Shown one piece after another: positions 5,775 to 7,215 of a stretch of 7,215 nt of DNA. The notes under the pieces were generated by a model, which made no database searches, was not told where the DNA came from, and worked only from the letters and a program-made list of their open reading frames with translations. A program made the translations under genes and the position numbers. The first letter of the stretch is position 1, and every line of letters starts with the position of its first letter. Origin of the DNA: Hyphomicrobiales bacterium (GTDB taxonomy: Bacteria; Pseudomonadota; Alphaproteobacteria; Rhizobiales; Afifellaceae); contig JACCSN010000648.1 in NCBI GenBank assembly GCA_013812985.1, positions 1 through 7,215 of the forward strand. Direction: 5' to 3'.

Positions 5775-5824
5775 CAGCAACGCTAATTCTGAAACCTGGA
5801 TCAGTTAAGGAGATCGGACTCGCG

Positions 5825-6490
5825 ATGCGCAAACATCAGATCTTTCCCCTCATAGTCATCGTACTCGCCTTTCTCGGCGGGATCGGCTTGTTCACAAGCG
5901 GGATGCGCACGTTTGCCCACGACGAGAGTCGGTGCGGCACCTCGGCCTGCGACGGCCCGTTCATGGGAATCACTGATGCAAACGCACCTTACGACCTTCG
6001 CTTCATCGACGAGATGGTGATGCACCATCAGGGCGCGATCATGTCCTCCGAGATGATGATCGCCGACTCCGAGCGCCCCGAGCTTCGGGACTTGGCGCAA
6101 CGTATCCAGGAGGATCAACAGCGCCAAATCGACCAGATGCTTGCCTGGCGTGCCGAGTGGTACCCCGACGCGCCGACCCCTGCGATGGACAGCAACCCCA
6201 TGGGCCAGATGATGGATGGCACGGGAATGATGGGTGGCATGATGGGCGGTGAAATGACCGACCGGATGTTCCTGCGGATGATGATTCCCCACCATCAGCT
6301 TGCCATCGAGATGGGGGAAGACGCACTGGTCAACGCCGATCATGAGGAACTGAAAACGCTCGCCCAAGAGATCATCGATGGCCAGTCGGCAGAGATTACG
6401 GAGATGGAACGCTATCTGAGTGACTGGTACGACGAAGAGTCGACTCGTGATGCCGCCGCCGCAATGCGCACCATGATGGGAGGCTGCTGA
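5825..6490 (+). CDS. DUF305 protein with Met-rich linker
   Basis: This 221-residue exported or membrane-anchored protein has an N-terminal hydrophobic segment (about 6-25) serving as signal or anchor. It is followed by two ferritin-like helical repeats. Each repeat has the DUF305 signature: FIDEMVMHHQGAIM at residues 60-73 and FLRMMIPHHQLAIEM at 149-163. Between them lies a linker with 10 Met in 28 residues (121-148). There are also C37 and C42 near the anchor and a terminal MRTMMGGC. DUF305 proteins often sit beside copper-resistance genes, and their His/Met clusters suggest extracytoplasmic copper binding; the biochemical function is not established. I chose ATG 5825 with AAGGAG at 5807-5812 (spacing 12, somewhat long). 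ATG 5771, overlapping the previous stop, would add 18 residues in front of the anchor. The gene is in the unit controlled from operator site 3. Confidence 0.88.
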   Translation: MRKHQIFPLIVIVLAFLGGIGLFTSGMRTFAHDESRCGTSACDGPFMGITDANAPYDLRFIDEMVMHHQGAIMSSEMMIADSERPELRDLAQRIQEDQQRQIDQMLAWRAEWYPDAPTPAMDSNPMGQMMDGTGMMGGMMGGEMTDRMFLRMMIPHHQLAIEMGEDALVNADHEELKTLAQEIIDGQSAEITEMERYLSDWYDEESTRDAAAAMRTMMGGC

Positions 6491-6599
6491 TGGTACGGTG
6501 CACGTCCAACGACGCTACGATGATTATTGATACTGCCGGAACGCGCACATAAGCCCTCGATCTTCCCAAGCAAGTTGCCTTTGGCGGCGAACGCCGGCG

Positions 6600-6829
6600 G
6601 GGAAGATCGCCGCCATGATCGGTGGTGGCATCAATGATGCCCCCGCGCTGGCGCAGGCAGACGTGGGAATCGCGATTGGATCGGGGACTGATCTGGTGAT
6701 CGAGGCGGCCGACGTCGCCGTGCTCGAGAACGACATCTTCGACATCATCCGTACCGTAGCGCTCTCCCGGCCGACGATGCGCAATATCCGCCAGAACCTC
6801 TCCTCGCCTTTGCCTCCAATGGTTTCTAG
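6600..6829 (+). pseudogene. Remnant of a copper-type (P1B) P-type ATPase, C-terminal P-domain piece
   Basis: About 66 codons (6603-6800) match the end of the phosphorylation domain of copper-transporting P-type ATPases: a [20 protein letters not shown] stretch, then [15 protein letters not shown] and [14 protein letters not shown]. The invariant GDGxNDxP is GGGINDAP here: the Mg2+-binding Asp is replaced by Gly (codon 6624-6626). After NL (6800) the frame breaks. With one base added, the text continues as FLAFASNGF, close to the NLF-AF-YN start of the next membrane helix, and then hits TAG at 6827-6829. No ATP-binding domain, DKTGT motif or CPC helix is present upstream; only about 110 bases separate it from the DUF305 gene. 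It is a dead fragment, probably left by deletion of a larger copper pump gene. Its position after DUF305 suggests operon C once contained an exporter. Confidence 0.85.
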
Positions 6830-7042
6830 AGTCAGTCCGCCCGTTCCATGCAGGCAGCGGCGACTGACACCTCACGACCACGTGAGCAATCGGCTCGACC
6901 CGGGACTGGCATCCATTATGCTGACTCCATGGGGAGAACGGGGCATCATTGTTCCGGCAGGGGAGGCGCCGAGCGAGCTCGCCCTCAACGCGGCCAACCG
7001 AGCGCTCACAGCAAAGACAGATGAGGAAGGGGAGACCACGCG

Positions 7043-7215
7043 ATGTGCTTTGTGCCAACCGCCCACGACAGTGAGGAATATGTGCTCGATAACGCCCAGA
7101 TGCGGGCGTTCATCACCGAGGTGAATGCGATTCGCCAGGCGGAGCCAGATCCGCACGCGGTGATCGCCGCGATTCGGCCGCACTTCGCCACGCTCCTTGG
7201 CGACAGAACGTGGCT
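7043..7215 (+). CDS. Start of a gene cut by the window edge, possibly cysteine dioxygenase-like cupin
   Basis: A frame opens at ATG 7043 after AAGGGGAG (7027-7034) and runs 57 codons to the end of the window without a stop. The visible part has a helical look: [18 protein letters not shown], then [20 protein letters not shown]. This pattern, ending in a LLGDxxWL-like stretch, reminds me of the N-terminus of small metal-dependent enzymes of the double-stranded beta-helix (cysteine dioxygenase-like) group, but the metal-binding cupin motifs would lie beyond the edge. The functional guess is weak. No operator of the CTTACA type precedes it, so it probably does not belong to the regulon. Confidence 0.55.
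   Translation, partial: MCFVPTAHDSEEYVLDNAQMRAFITEVNAIRQAEPDPHAVIAAIRPHFATLLGDRTW

Noticed and set aside
5693..5824. Upstream extension of the DUF305 frame
   Set aside because: It overlaps the small Met-rich gene and puts a long non-hydrophobic stretch in front of the signal/anchor; the start at 5825 fits the anchor and AAGGAG.
6830..7042. Continuation of the ATPase remnant frame as a real C-terminus (to 7124)
   Set aside because: After 6800 the residues no longer resemble the last membrane helices of a P-type ATPase, and the frame runs into the ribosome binding site and start of the next gene.
6396..7058. 220-residue minus-strand ORF across the end of DUF305 and the ATPase remnant
   Set aside because: It is antisense to two recognisable plus-strand protein sequences, with a composition typical of a shadow frame.
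1..7215. CRISPR array, tRNA, rRNA or intact insertion sequence
   Set aside because: I saw no spaced direct repeats, tRNA-like cloverleaf, rRNA stretch or transposase with terminal repeats in the window.

Overview
The window is a GC-rich, plus-strand-coded stretch from a bacterium. Its mix of a BlaI/M56 pair, a BNR-repeat protein, a CcdA-like protein, TlpA, SCO and DUF305 proteins, together with its composition, would fit a Chloroflexota genome such as Thermomicrobia. That placement is inference only; no rRNA or other taxonomic marker is present.

Layout. (1) Bases 1-343 hold no gene I can defend, only short dyads. (2) Operon A (409-3496) encodes a membrane-anchored six-Asp-box beta-propeller protein, a BlaI/CopY-type winged-helix repressor, an M56 (BlaR1-like) membrane metalloprotease without a penicillin-sensing domain, and a CcdA/DsbD-like membrane thiol carrier. 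The last three genes are translationally tight. (3) Operon B (promoter near 3540, genes to 5299) encodes a membrane-anchored TlpA thioredoxin (WCPPC) and a SCO copper chaperone (CxxxC plus distal His), behind a long leader with a possible 13-residue leader peptide. (4) Operon C (5556-6490) encodes a tiny Met-rich two-helix membrane protein and a DUF305 protein with a Met-rich linker, followed by a broken C-terminal piece of a copper-type P-type ATPase. (5) The window ends inside an unrelated-looking gene starting at 7043.

Main observation. Each of the three transcription units is preceded by nearly the same dyad, CTTACA-N3-TGTAAG (344-358, 3566-3582, 5424-5442), a TACA/TGTA-type site as expected for BlaI/MecI/CopY repressors. 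The simplest reading is one local regulon. The BlaI-like repressor, presumably inactivated by its M56 partner, would control its own operon plus a periplasmic-side copper and thiol system: CcdA-like protein passes electrons to TlpA, TlpA reduces SCO, SCO delivers copper (probably to the CuA site of cytochrome oxidase), and the Met-rich and DUF305 proteins bind or buffer copper. The signal is unknown. The M56 protein carries a short Cys-containing tail (CxxC) where BlaR1 has its beta-lactam sensor, which makes copper or thiol state a reasonable guess.
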